The notes below the pieces were generated by a model. It saw nothing but the letters and a program-made list of their open reading frames with translations. It did no database searches and was not told the DNA's origin. From an uncultured Oscillospiraceae bacterium (GTDB taxonomy: Bacteria > Bacillota > Clostridia > Oscillospirales > Oscillospiraceae), in contig CAKTPO010000027.1 of NCBI GenBank assembly GCA_934591845.1, forward strand, positions 1 to 30,820: a DNA stretch of 30,820 bases. Direction: 5' to 3'. The position numbers and the translations under genes were made by a program. Shown one piece after another: positions 24,827 through 30,820 of this stretch; the stretch's first letter is position 1, and each line of letters begins with the position of its first letter.

Positions 24827-25843
24827 TTACTGCCCTCCTTCAATGACGACCCCATGGCACACCCCGGGGATGGGAAGCCCCTGCTGGGTGGAGGTGGGGG
24901 AGAGCAAGGCACCGGTGCCGCAGAACAGAATGCGTTTCAGCTTTCCCTTTTGCAGCTGGTCTAAAAAGTGGCCGCACAGGGCAATGGCACTGCAACCGCA
25001 GCCGGAGCCGCCGGCGTGTACATCCTGCCGGGTGCTGTCAAATACCAGGGTGCCGCAGTCCACCAGCCGCCCGCCCAGGCCAAGGCCCTCTTTCCGGGCA
25101 AGCTCCATTAATAACTCTTTGCCGTACTGGCCCAGATCCCCGGTAACGATCAGGTCATAGTCTTCGGGTCTGCGCCCCAGGTCTTCCAAATGGCGGCGGA
25201 TGGTACTAAAGGCGGCGGGAGCCATGGCAGCCCCCATGTTGTTGGCATCCTGGATGCCCAGATCCATCACGGTACCCACGGTACAGGCGGTGACCCTTGG
25301 CCCTTTGCCACGGTCAGACAGCAGCACCGCCCCGGCCCCCGTCACTGTCCATTGGGTCGTCGGGGGCCGCTGTCCGCCGTAGCCCAGAGGAAACCGGTAT
25401 TGCCGTTCCGAGGCGGCAAAGTGGGAACTGGTCATGGAAACCACCCGGTCCGCCGCTCCGGCTCCAATGGCCATGGCGGCCAGAATCAGGCTTTCGGCCA
25501 TAGTAGAACAGGCTCCGTACAGCCCCAGGTGGGGAAGCCCCGTACCCCGCATGGTAAAGGCGGAGCCGATGCACTGGTTCAGCAAATCTCCGGAAAATAC
25601 CAAATCGATGTCCTCCCGGCCCACCTGGGCTTTGTGTAGCACCAGCCCCAGAGCCTGTTCCTGCATGGCCTTTTCCGCCAGTTCCCAGGTTTTCTGCCCG
25701 AAATAGGTGTCCCGGCTGGTTTTGTCGAAACAATGCCCCAGGGGACCCTGGGACTCTTTTTTTCCGGCCACACTGGCCCAGGCATTGAAGACTACCGGCT
25801 TTTCTGCCACAAAGCTTCCCCGGCCCCGCTTGTTGTTGCCCAT
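24827..25843 (-). CDS. spoVAD: Stage V sporulation protein AD
   Basis: SpoVAD is the soluble, DPA-binding subunit of the SpoVA channel and has a thiolase-like fold. The 338-residue protein shows FSGDLLNQCIGSAFTMRG, GLYGACSTMAESLILAAM (with the thiolase-position Cys), SSHFAASERQYRFPLGYGGQ, RPPTTQWTVTGAGA and GGSGCGCSAIALCGHF. All are typical SpoVAD blocks. AGGGAGGG precedes the ATG. The usual order in spore formers is spoVAC-spoVAD-spoVAE; here spoVAC is not adjacent, the upstream neighbour being a terminator and a wall hydrolase, so it must lie elsewhere or be absent. Confidence 0.95.
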   Translation of the reverse strand: MGNNKRGRGSFVAEKPVVFNAWASVAGKKESQGPLGHCFDKTSRDTYFGQKTWELAEKAMQEQALGLVLHKAQVGREDIDLVFSGDLLNQCIGSAFTMRGTGLPHLGLYGACSTMAESLILAAMAIGAGAADRVVSMTSSHFAASERQYRFPLGYGGQRPPTTQWTVTGAGAVLLSDRGKGPRVTACTVGTVMDLGIQDANNMGAAMAPAAFSTIRRHLEDLGRRPEDYDLIVTGDLGQYGKELLMELARKEGLGLGGRLVDCGTLVFDSTRQDVHAGGSGCGCSAIALCGHFLDQLQKGKLKRILFCGTGALLSPTSTQQGLPIPGVCHGVVIEGGQ

Positions 25844-25865
25844 GAAATTCCCTCCCTTTTAAGCA

Positions 25866-25895
25866 TAGTATCCGCAAAAGAAAGAGAATCATACA
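25866..25895 (-). promoter_or_regulatory. Sigma-G-like promoter of spoVAD-spoVAE
   Basis: On the minus strand TGTATG, 17 bases, GATACTA. Sigma-G promoters have TGMATR about 17-18 bases before CATAMTA, so only the first base of the -10 deviates. Forespore expression fits the known control of spoVA operons. Confidence 0.6.
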
Positions 25896-25922
25896 AAAAA
25901 GCCAGTGCGTTTTTGCACTGGC
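25895..25922 (-). terminator. Terminator of the NlpC/P60 gene
   Basis: Minus strand GCCAGTGC, 6-base loop, GCACTGGC, then TTTTTT. It abuts the sigma-G-like promoter, insulating spoVAD from upstream transcription. Confidence 0.8.
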
Positions 25923-25942
25923 CTTGTGAAAAAATTGTGGAT

Positions 25943-26941
25943 TCAGGAAAGTCGTCTGGCCCCGCAGTAGTGTGTGGCCCAGTAGCCGGTGGTGAGATCC
26001 GAGTAGGATACGGTAGACCGGGAGTTGGGGGCGTGGAGGAACTGGCCGGAGCCGGTGTAGATGCCCACGTGGGATACGGCACCGGAGGAAGCGGTGATGA
26101 AAAACACCAAATCACCGGGCTGCAAGTCCTCTTTGGATACGGCGGTACCCAGGGTAGCCCACTGGCTGCTGGGGGTCCGGGCCGGGTTCAGGCCCAGGTT
26201 TTTAAGAACATAGTAGACATAGCCGGAGCAGTCAAAACCGCTGGGGCTGGCACCGCCTGCAACGTAGGGGGCGCCGATGTACTTCTGGGCCTCGGCCACA
26301 ATGGCGCTGCCGGACACGGTGGCGGTGCCAACGGCACTGGGGTTACTGGCCTTGCCGCTGAGAGCGGCGGCACTGGGGGTCAGGCCGGTGGACTTGCCCA
26401 GCCGGAAGAACTTGGGGCTTTGGCTGGAAGCCTTGTTTTCGTAGGGGGCTTCCGTCAGCAGCAGGTAGTCACTGCGGACATAGCCGATTTTTTCCTGGGC
26501 GATGACCTTGTACCAGCCCTCATTGACCCCTAAAATGTAGCATTTGGTACCGCTGGCCAGGGTTCCCAGGGAGGCGGAGCCGGTAGAGGGCTTCTGCCGC
26601 AGATTGACGGCGGTGGCAGTGACCCGTCCATAGCCCAGTTCCGCGTTTTCTTTGGTGGCAACGGTCAGGTAGCTGCCGTGCATGTATCCCTCTTTCAGGT
26701 TGTAATTCACCCGATACCACTGGCCCACCTGTTCCAGCACCACCACCACTTCATCCTTGGCGGCGGTACCCAGCACCTTGCCGCTGGTGGTGGCATCACT
26801 GCGCAGCCGCAGGGACTGGGTGTTTACAAAAGCAATGCCCTGGATACAGTCACTTTTCTCGGCGTAGGCCGGGAGAAGAAGGGCTGTACCCAGGAGCATC
26901 ACGGTGAAGAACAGAACGATCATTCTTTTGGAAAACTTCAT
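25943..26941 (-). CDS. Secreted SH3-domain NlpC/P60 cell-wall endopeptidase
   Basis: The enzyme cuts peptide bonds (D-Glu-diamino acid type) in peptidoglycan stems outside the cell. The 332-residue precursor has a signal peptide ending AYA (residue 27), two bacterial SH3 domains (residues 38-95 with NTQSLRLRSDATTSGKVLG; 104-163 with AVNLRQKPSTGSASLGTL) that bind wall peptides, a Ser/Ala-rich linker, and NlpC/P60 from about 213. The catalytic residues are Cys238 in GFDCSGYV, His291 in VSHVGIY and the third residue His303 in FLHAPNS. GGAGGT precedes the ATG. It is a single gene between terminators. The role may be in growth, daughter-cell separation or sporulation. Confidence 0.92.
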   Translation of the reverse strand: MKFSKRMIVLFFTVMLLGTALLLPAYAEKSDCIQGIAFVNTQSLRLRSDATTSGKVLGTAAKDEVVVVLEQVGQWYRVNYNLKEGYMHGSYLTVATKENAELGYGRVTATAVNLRQKPSTGSASLGTLASGTKCYILGVNEGWYKVIAQEKIGYVRSDYLLLTEAPYENKASSQSPKFFRLGKSTGLTPSAAALSGKASNPSAVGTATVSGSAIVAEAQKYIGAPYVAGGASPSGFDCSGYVYYVLKNLGLNPARTPSSQWATLGTAVSKEDLQPGDLVFFITASSGAVSHVGIYTGSGQFLHAPNSRSTVSYSDLTTGYWATHYCGARRLS

Positions 26942-26961
26942 ACGTAACCTCCGTCTTGCGT

Positions 26962-26981
26962 AAAAGCCGAGCTGCCTCGGC
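26962..26981 (-). terminator. Short terminator after the small hypothetical gene
   Basis: Minus strand GCCGAG, 4-base loop, CTCGGC, then TTTTACG. A weak stem, but well placed between genes. Confidence 0.4.
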
Positions 26982-26992
26982 GGGGAAAAATT

Positions 26993-27286
26993 TTATTGTT
27001 TACCGGCCAGAGCGCGCTCCAGCCACACACAGCCCACATCCAGGGCGGTGTACAAGTCGCTTTTTTCACTTCTCTTTACAATGCGGTCTCTGCTTCTGGC
27101 GGTGGGGTCTGTGAGCTGCAGCTGCACGGAAACCTTGGTGGCCATGTCGGTGTCACCGACCTTTTTGCTGTCCAGAATCTGGAGCATGACAATATGACTG
27201 TCGGCCATGGAGCCGTAATAAATCAGGTTATCCTTCCGCATCAGCGGGTGTCCCTTATACATGAGAACTGCTTTTTCCTCAGCCAT
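26993..27286 (-). CDS. Conserved hypothetical protein, 97 residues
   Basis: GGAGGT lies 8 bases before the ATG at 27286, and a TTGACA/TACAAT promoter is just upstream. The protein has no signal peptide, membrane helix or Cys. Conserved-looking parts are VLMYKGHPLMRKDNLIYYGS, MADSHIVMLQILDSKK and the basic DPTARSRDRIVKRSEKSDLY, ending with an amphipathic helix VGCVWLERAL. I know proteins of this kind from Oscillospiraceae genomes as unnamed cytosolic proteins, but I know of no function. Own promoter and terminator make it monocistronic. The near-consensus promoter implies strong constitutive expression. Confidence 0.75.
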   Translation of the reverse strand: MAEEKAVLMYKGHPLMRKDNLIYYGSMADSHIVMLQILDSKKVGDTDMATKVSVQLQLTDPTARSRDRIVKRSEKSDLYTALDVGCVWLERALAGKQ

Positions 27287-27316
27287 GAATAGGTACCTCC
27301 TTGAAAATGTAATCGA

Positions 27317-27345
27317 ATTGTAACACATTGTAACAACTCTGTCAA
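27317..27345 (-). promoter_or_regulatory. Strong sigma-A promoter of the 97-residue protein gene
   Basis: Minus strand TTGACA (perfect -35), 17 bases, TACAAT, about 30 bases before the ATG at 27286. Confidence 0.8.
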
Positions 27346-27456
27346 GCAGCACTTTGAAAAAAGTGCTGAGTTTTCTAGAACATTTTAAGTTTTTGCAAAA
27401 AATCTTGCAAAAACGGTGCAGGACGAGAGGCGGTATGAAGCTGTCAAGGTGCAAAA

Positions 27457-27488
27457 TAAGGGGCTTTTGCCACGGCAAAAGCCCCTTA
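27457..27488 (-). terminator. Terminator of ireB
   Basis: 15-bp perfect arms TAAGGGGCTTTTGCC / GGCAAAAGCCCCTTA, followed on the minus strand by TTTTGC. It lies 8 bases after the ireB stop. Confidence 0.75.
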
Positions 27489-27495
27489 GCCGGGG

Positions 27496-27747
27496 TCAAT
27501 TGTGCTCAAAAAGGTATTCGCGCACCAGAGCCTGCATCAGCTCATCCCGGTCGATCTTACAAATCATACTTCTGGCGTTGCCGTAGTTGGTGATGTATGT
27601 AGGATCTTCCGTTAATAGATACCCAACGATCTGGTTTACGGGATTGTAGCCTTTCTGAGTCAGGGCTTCGAACACACTCCGGAGGATTTGGCGCATGTTC
27701 TCTTTATCATCGTGGACGTTGAAGGTCAGAGTATCCTGATCCGTCAT
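27496..27747 (-). CDS. ireB: IreB family regulatory phosphoprotein (UPF0297)
   Basis: IreB is a small cytosolic protein first studied in Enterococcus, where the PASTA-type kinase IreK phosphorylates N-terminal threonines and IreB affects cephalosporin tolerance. This 83-residue version is full length: FNVHDDKENMRQILRSVFEA, GYNPVNQIVGYLLTEDPTYI, NYGNARSMICKIDRDELMQA. Candidate phosphothreonines are T2, T6 and T8. AAAGGAG precedes the ATG. In many Firmicutes it is followed by ruvX and yrzB; here a terminator follows, so it is alone. The kinase in this window (10850-13840) is not PASTA-type, and a link to it would be speculation. Confidence 0.93.
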   Translation of the reverse strand: MTDQDTLTFNVHDDKENMRQILRSVFEALTQKGYNPVNQIVGYLLTEDPTYITNYGNARSMICKIDRDELMQALVREYLFEHN

Positions 27748-27781
27748 GGGTCTTCAGCTCCTTTTTCAAAAGAATGTGTAT

Positions 27782-27810
27782 ATTATATCCTAATTTGGCA
27801 GTTCTGTAAA
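27782..27810 (-). promoter_or_regulatory. Sigma-A promoter of ireB
   Basis: Minus strand TTTACA, 17 bases, TATAAT, about 35 bases before the ATG at 27747. Confidence 0.75.
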
Positions 27811-27848
27811 GAGCGAATAAAGAAAAATATCTGTGAACGGGGCGAATC

Positions 27849-28415
27849 AAGTTGACAGTTGACAGTTAAAAAATTGACAATGGACAATTGACAATTATTG
27901 GGGCGACCAACGGATTTTATTCGTATCCCCCCGTTAAAGTCCGTAGGGAACGGCCTATGTGCCGTTCCGTTACGTGGCAATTATAACCCGTGTGCAAACA
28001 AAACGGAACCACCCCCCGATGATGTCATCCCGTGCAAACGTAGGGAGTCGAGGGATCTTCCCAAGTAGCAAGCTTTATCTTGTGGTTATTTCTTATCCCA
28101 CGTGGTGGATTCCTCCACTCGCTTTGCTCGGTCGGAATGACAATAGGGTTACGTTTCTACGGATTCGCCTACAGTTTCTAGAGTGTTTCACGCTGCCCCG
28201 CTCCCTCATCAGTCAGGGCTACGCCCTGCCAGCTTCCCCGGAGGGGAAGCTTTTGTACATTGCTTTGGGGTGCCGGAGTTTATCGATACCAGTTCCGTCC
28301 TTTCAGGTGCGGAACGGCACATAGGCCGTTCCCTACATGCTTTAACGGATGGGTCAAAATGGACAGCGTCAGTCGCTCCAATAACTGTCAACTGTCAATT
28401 GTCAACTGTCAACTT
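27849..28415. repeat. 567-bp non-coding palindromic element
   Basis: The outer arms are rich in TTGACA-type repeats (AAGTTGACAGTTGACAGTT at left, inverted at right). Further in, GTAGGGAACGGCCTATGTG... at about 27942-27968 recurs inverted at about 28310-28336. Between the arms are short repeat-like pieces such as CCACTCGCTTTGCTCGGTCG and a hairpin AGCTTCCCC/GGGGAAGCT. No credible protein is encoded. It resembles composite intergenic repeats of clostridial genomes and ends at the mazF terminator. Confidence 0.75.
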
Positions 28416-28439
28416 AAAAACCCCGTTTCCGGGGTTTTT
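28416..28439 (-). terminator. Terminator of mazF
   Basis: AAAAACCCCG / CGGGGTTTTT, overlapping the last bases of mazF (stop 28438-28440) and abutting the palindromic element. Confidence 0.8.
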
Positions 28440-28797
28440 AATGCGTTTCCGGCAGTCCGAAGCTGACGGCGATGGCGTCGTCTACCATGGCCATTTGCTG
28501 GTCGTTGAGCCTGCCCATGTGTTCTCGCAGGCGGCGTTTGTCGATGGTGCGGATTTGTTCCAGGAGGATCACGGAGTCCTTGGATAGGCCTACGCTGCCT
28601 CCGGCGATGTTGATGTGGGTGGGGAGTCGGGCTTTTCCGGTCTGGCTGGTGATGGCGGCGGCAATCACCGTGGGGGAGTGGCGGTTGCCGGTATTGTTCT
28701 GGACGATAAGGACCGGCCGGGTGCCGCCCTGTTCGCTGCCCACCACCGGGGACAGGTCGGCGTAGAAAATGTCTCCCCGTTTCACTGTGTTGTCCAT
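28438..28797 (-). CDS. mazF: MazF/PemK family mRNA endoribonuclease (NdoA-type)
   Basis: MazF toxins cleave single-stranded mRNA at short motifs. The 119-residue protein matches NdoA/EndoA: VKRGDIFYADLSPVVGSEQG, GTRPVLIVQNN, HSPTVIAAAITSQTGKARLP, LLEQIRTIDKRRL. The catalytic-site residues expected in RGDI (Arg) and ITSQT (Thr) are present. GGAG lies about 11 bases before the ATG. In Firmicutes the usual order is nnrD, lipoprotein (YdcC), alr, antitoxin, mazF. Here only 114 bases separate it from the lipoprotein gene, with no room for alr or a ribbon-helix-helix antitoxin, so it looks orphaned; a distant antitoxin gene is possible. Confidence 0.92.
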   Translation of the reverse strand: MDNTVKRGDIFYADLSPVVGSEQGGTRPVLIVQNNTGNRHSPTVIAAAITSQTGKARLPTHINIAGGSVGLSKDSVILLEQIRTIDKRRLREHMGRLNDQQMAMVDDAIAVSFGLPETH

Positions 28798-28911
28798 ATG
28801 GTTTCACACTCCGTGCATATCATTCCGCGCTACCGGGTGGAACCTTATGTAACGCGGCTGATGATATTCTCCCACCGACAATGTTTTTTTATACGGTTTC
28901 CTTTGGACATT

Positions 28912-29475
28912 CTACGCATCATCCTGCGACTGTGTTCTGAAATTTTCGATTTTTAGTGACAAATAGCTTTGATTTGCCCAGGAAATATAGCACCGGCAGG
29001 GGTTGCTTTCTTCATCCAGCCACACATCCAGCCGCAGGGCGTCCTGCTGAAAGCTGTCATCCAGTGTAAGCCTTGTAAGCCCTCCCTCTTTCCCGCAGGA
29101 CAGCAGATTCCCGGAACGCAAGCCTCTGTAGAGGATCCAGGGGGCGCTGACCGGGGAGAGAAGACCCTCGGCAACCAGCGGAAACCCCAGAGCCTTGTCT
29201 TCGTAGTGCAGCTTCCCGGTGCCGGCGGCCAGCGTTCCCTGGATTCCCCCAATGCCCTCCGGGGCGACCACCGTAAAGCAGAGACTGCCGTCAGGCATTC
29301 CCTGGCAGTCCAGGGTGAAGCGGGAGAGGCTGTCTCCATAGTCCGCGGTGATTTCCGCCTGAAAGGAACAGCCGTGTTCTAAAATCCGTTCTCTTAGCTC
29401 CAAACCCGGCTCCACCTGGGCTTTGCTACAGCCCCACAGCCACACCGGCAGCAGCAGCAAAAGCAGTTTGCGCAA
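28912..29475 (-). CDS. Lipoprotein of the nnrD-mazF cluster (YdcC/LolA position)
   Basis: The 187-residue protein starts at TTG 29475 (LRKLLLLLLPVWLWGC as coded; the first Leu codon read as Met). The signal ends in a lipobox, LWGC, with lipidated Cys16. The mature part is beta-rich, with alternating hydrophobic stretches (CSFQAEITADYGDSLSRFTL; DGSLCFTVVAPEGIGGIQG; DALRLDVWLDEESNPCRCYI) as in LolA/YdcC-like sporulation or envelope lipoproteins. In Bacillus ydcC sits between acpS and alr-ndoA, matching its place here between nnrD and mazF. The ribosome binding site is weak (GGCGG) and the start follows repeat copy B by 18 bases, so translation may depend on the repeat's structure. Confidence 0.65.
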   Translation of the reverse strand: MRKLLLLLLPVWLWGCSKAQVEPGLELRERILEHGCSFQAEITADYGDSLSRFTLDCQGMPDGSLCFTVVAPEGIGGIQGTLAAGTGKLHYEDKALGFPLVAEGLLSPVSAPWILYRGLRSGNLLSCGKEGGLTRLTLDDSFQQDALRLDVWLDEESNPCRCYISWANQSYLSLKIENFRTQSQDDA

Positions 29476-29493
29476 AAAACATCCGCCCTTATT

Positions 29494-29661
29494 TTAGGGA
29501 AACTCTGAATAAATCGTCTGCGGCTGGACAGCGGATCTTTTGCTTCCATGCTGCGGTTCTAAAAGTGGGAAATACACAAAGTATTCCCTCACTTTTTGAA
29601 CCTTGCCTGGAAACAAAATCTCTCGCTGCCAGCTCTTGCCGATTTAATCAGAGCTTCCTTA
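29494..29661. repeat. MITE-like structured repeat, copy B
   Basis: It has the same ends as copy A: TTA-GGGAAACTCTGAATAAAT and ATTTAATCAGAGCTTCC-TTA. The stem arms are 29523-29533 with 29624-29633 (GCTGGACAGCG / CGCTGCCAGC) and 29555-29568 with 29589-29602 (GGTTCTAAAAGTGG / TCACTTTTTGAACC, one mismatch and one G-T). Both differ from copy A on both arms while keeping pairing. The loop is unchanged. Its right end overlaps the last codons of nnrD and supplies the stop. Confidence 0.85.
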
Positions 29662-30493
29662 GTAGTCGCGGAAGAACCTCCAACAGGTCCGAGGGCAGCA
29701 TCCCATATTCCCCCAGTTCCTGGGCGCAGACATCCCCGGCGGCACCGTGAAGCCAGGCCCCCAGGGCGGCGGCTTCCAGGGGGTCGATGCCCTGGCCCAA
29801 CAGCCCTGTGATGATGCCCGCCAGCACGTCCCCACTGCCGCCGACGGCCATCCCCGGGTTTCCTGTGGGGTTTACATAATCTGCATTCCCGTCGGTGATA
29901 CAGGTCCGGTGGCCCTTTAAAACCACAATGCACCCGCTCTCCCCGGCGGCTTTCCTGGCAAGAGCCATCCGGTCCGGACCCACAGGGCCAAAAAGCCGGG
30001 CGAATTCCCCCTCGTGGGGGGTCAGGATGGTAGGGGCTGTCCTTCCACGCAGTATATCCATATGCCGGGACAGGAGGGTTATGCCGTCGGCATCCACCAC
30101 CACGGGGCAGGCGGCGTGGCGAAGCACCGCTTCCAGCACCTGGAAGCACCCACTCCCCAACCCCAGGCCGGGTCCGATCAGTACCCCGTCCATCCGGGGA
30201 AGCCGCAGCAGAATTTCTTCTGCGGCACTTTCACTGAGCTGTCCCCCGCATTCCGGCAGCGGGAAAACCACCGGCTCCTGAAGCTTCACCGCCGCAATGC
30301 CGTAAATGCTCTCCGGCACCCCCAGATATACCAGCCCCGCCCCTACCCGCAGGGCACCCATGGCGGCAAAGTAGGGGGCCCCGGTGTAGCCCCGGCTGCC
30401 GCAGAGCAGCAGAAGCTTTCCAAAGTCTCCCTTGTGGGCATCTGCCCGGCGTTTTGGAAAATACCGGGCCACATCCTCTTTTGTCAGTTCCAT
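29648..30493 (-). CDS. nnrD: ADP-dependent NAD(P)H-hydrate dehydratase
   Basis: NnrD repairs hydrated NAD(P)H by ADP-dependent dehydration. The protein is the stand-alone dehydratase domain (281 residues), without the fused NnrE epimerase found in many bacteria. AAAGGAGG lies 7 bases before the ATG at 30493. Ribokinase-fold blocks: HKGDFGKLLLLCGSRGYTGA, GVLIGPGLGLG, VVDADGITLL, ILTPHEGEFARLFG, VVLKGHRTCI and the nucleotide/catalytic NPGMAVGGSGDVLAGIITGL. The last four codons (Arg-Lys-Leu-stop) come from repeat copy B, so the original C-terminus has been replaced, probably harmlessly. It heads an apparent minus-strand operon with the lipoprotein and mazF. Confidence 0.92.
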   Translation of the reverse strand: MELTKEDVARYFPKRRADAHKGDFGKLLLLCGSRGYTGAPYFAAMGALRVGAGLVYLGVPESIYGIAAVKLQEPVVFPLPECGGQLSESAAEEILLRLPRMDGVLIGPGLGLGSGCFQVLEAVLRHAACPVVVDADGITLLSRHMDILRGRTAPTILTPHEGEFARLFGPVGPDRMALARKAAGESGCIVVLKGHRTCITDGNADYVNPTGNPGMAVGGSGDVLAGIITGLLGQGIDPLEAAALGAWLHGAAGDVCAQELGEYGMLPSDLLEVLPRLLRKL

Positions 30494-30579
30494 GGCATTT
30501 CCTCCTTTTACTGAAATAACCATACCACGGGAACGGGCATTCGTCAAAGCCTTTTTGCCGGTCTCATACTTTGGTAGGA

Positions 30580-30608
30580 TTCCATTTTGGGAAAAAGTGG
30601 TTTATAAT
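30580..30608 (+). promoter_or_regulatory. Promoter of the MalT-like gene
   Basis: TATAAT at 30603-30608 with a weak -35 (TTCCAT, 30580-30585, 17-base spacer). It is divergent from nnrD. Confidence 0.5.
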
Positions 30609-30659
30609 AGATGAAAATCAAAAACTACGCCTTGAGGACCAGGAGAAAGGTGGGGTACC

Positions 30660-30820
30660 ATGACCAAGAATATTGTCATAAAACCGGAAATTACCAGAAA
30701 ATACCGGGAATTTCTGCGCAGTCAGCGCATCCTGTTTTTCAGTGCCCCCTGCGGCTTTGGAAAGACCTGTGTGGCGGAAGCCCTGCTGGCCGGGGAAAAG
30801 CTGCTCAGGCAGGAGGGGCG
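30660..30820 (+). CDS. N-terminus of a MalT/LuxR-like STAND ATPase (cut by window end)
   Basis: GGAGAAAGGTGGGG precedes the ATG at 30660, and 53 codons are visible with no stop. The start MTKNIVIKPEITRKYREFLR leads into ILFFSAPCGFGKTCVAEALL, in which APCGFGKT is the relaxed Walker A loop seen in MalT-type regulators (APAGYGKT). Such proteins are large (800-900 residues) ligand-responsive activators with a C-terminal LuxR helix-turn-helix. The remainder lies outside the window, so the DNA-binding domain cannot be confirmed, and another STAND or AAA protein is possible. Confidence 0.6.
   Translation, partial: MTKNIVIKPEITRKYREFLRSQRILFFSAPCGFGKTCVAEALLAGEKLLRQEG

Noticed and set aside
27959..28587. 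Several 60-130 residue frames across the palindromic element
   Set aside because: They follow repeat structure, overlap each other on both strands, have no ribosome binding sites and run into antisense of mazF.

Overview
The window looks like chromosomal DNA of an endospore-forming Firmicute of class Clostridia, most likely Oscillospiraceae/Ruminococcaceae. The grounds are the sporulation genes (sigK, spoIIR, spoVAD, spoVAE), the Firmicutes-type addB-addA pair, a UPF0297/IreB gene, an nnrD-lipoprotein-mazF cluster, strong AGGAGG-type ribosome binding sites and a GC-rich codon bias from about 8 kb onward. No rRNA, tRNA or CRISPR array was seen.

Bases 1-8,000 are an accessory region, visibly more AT-rich than the rest and littered with gene remnants: a 5'-truncated pRiA4b ORF-3-like gene, a DUF1016 (YhcG-type) fragment, an IS66 left end with a broken tnpA, and a recombinase-like fragment. 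Between the remnants sits a compact defence module. It has a PD-(D/E)XK nuclease fused to an N6-adenine methyltransferase (2391-4779, split by one extra T in a T6 run), an overlapping two-repeat specificity subunit (4772-6145), and a HEPN protein with an intact RNxxxH RNase motif resembling ApeA (6185-7141). No HsdR helicase is present, so the architecture is closer to BcgI-like type IIB enzymes than to classical type I. This is the best candidate here for an unusual system.

Bases 8,000-15,900 hold sigK with a hydrophobic pro-sequence, an ECF-like sigma factor with a membrane partner, and a large transmembrane protein kinase (minus strand). The kinase is divergent from a zinc-ribbon, membrane-anchored, Ig-like surface protein. 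A DUF3791/DUF378 reading frame follows.

Bases 15,970-24,300 are a plus-strand run: ispE, spoIIR, addB, addA (isoprenoid precursor synthesis, sporulation signalling, double-strand-break repair). Bases 24,300-30,500 are almost entirely minus strand: a tiny Asn/Gln-rich protein, spoVAE and spoVAD behind a sigma-G-like promoter, an SH3-NlpC/P60 wall hydrolase, a small hypothetical protein, ireB, mazF, a lipoprotein and nnrD. The window ends inside a MalT/LuxR-like ATPase gene on the plus strand.

Two repeat families stand out. A roughly 168-bp element occurs at 15149 and 29494, with one isolated terminus at 17502. It has inverted ends, TTA flanks and internal stems whose two arms have changed together between copies. 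A 567-bp non-coding palindromic element lies at 27849-28415.
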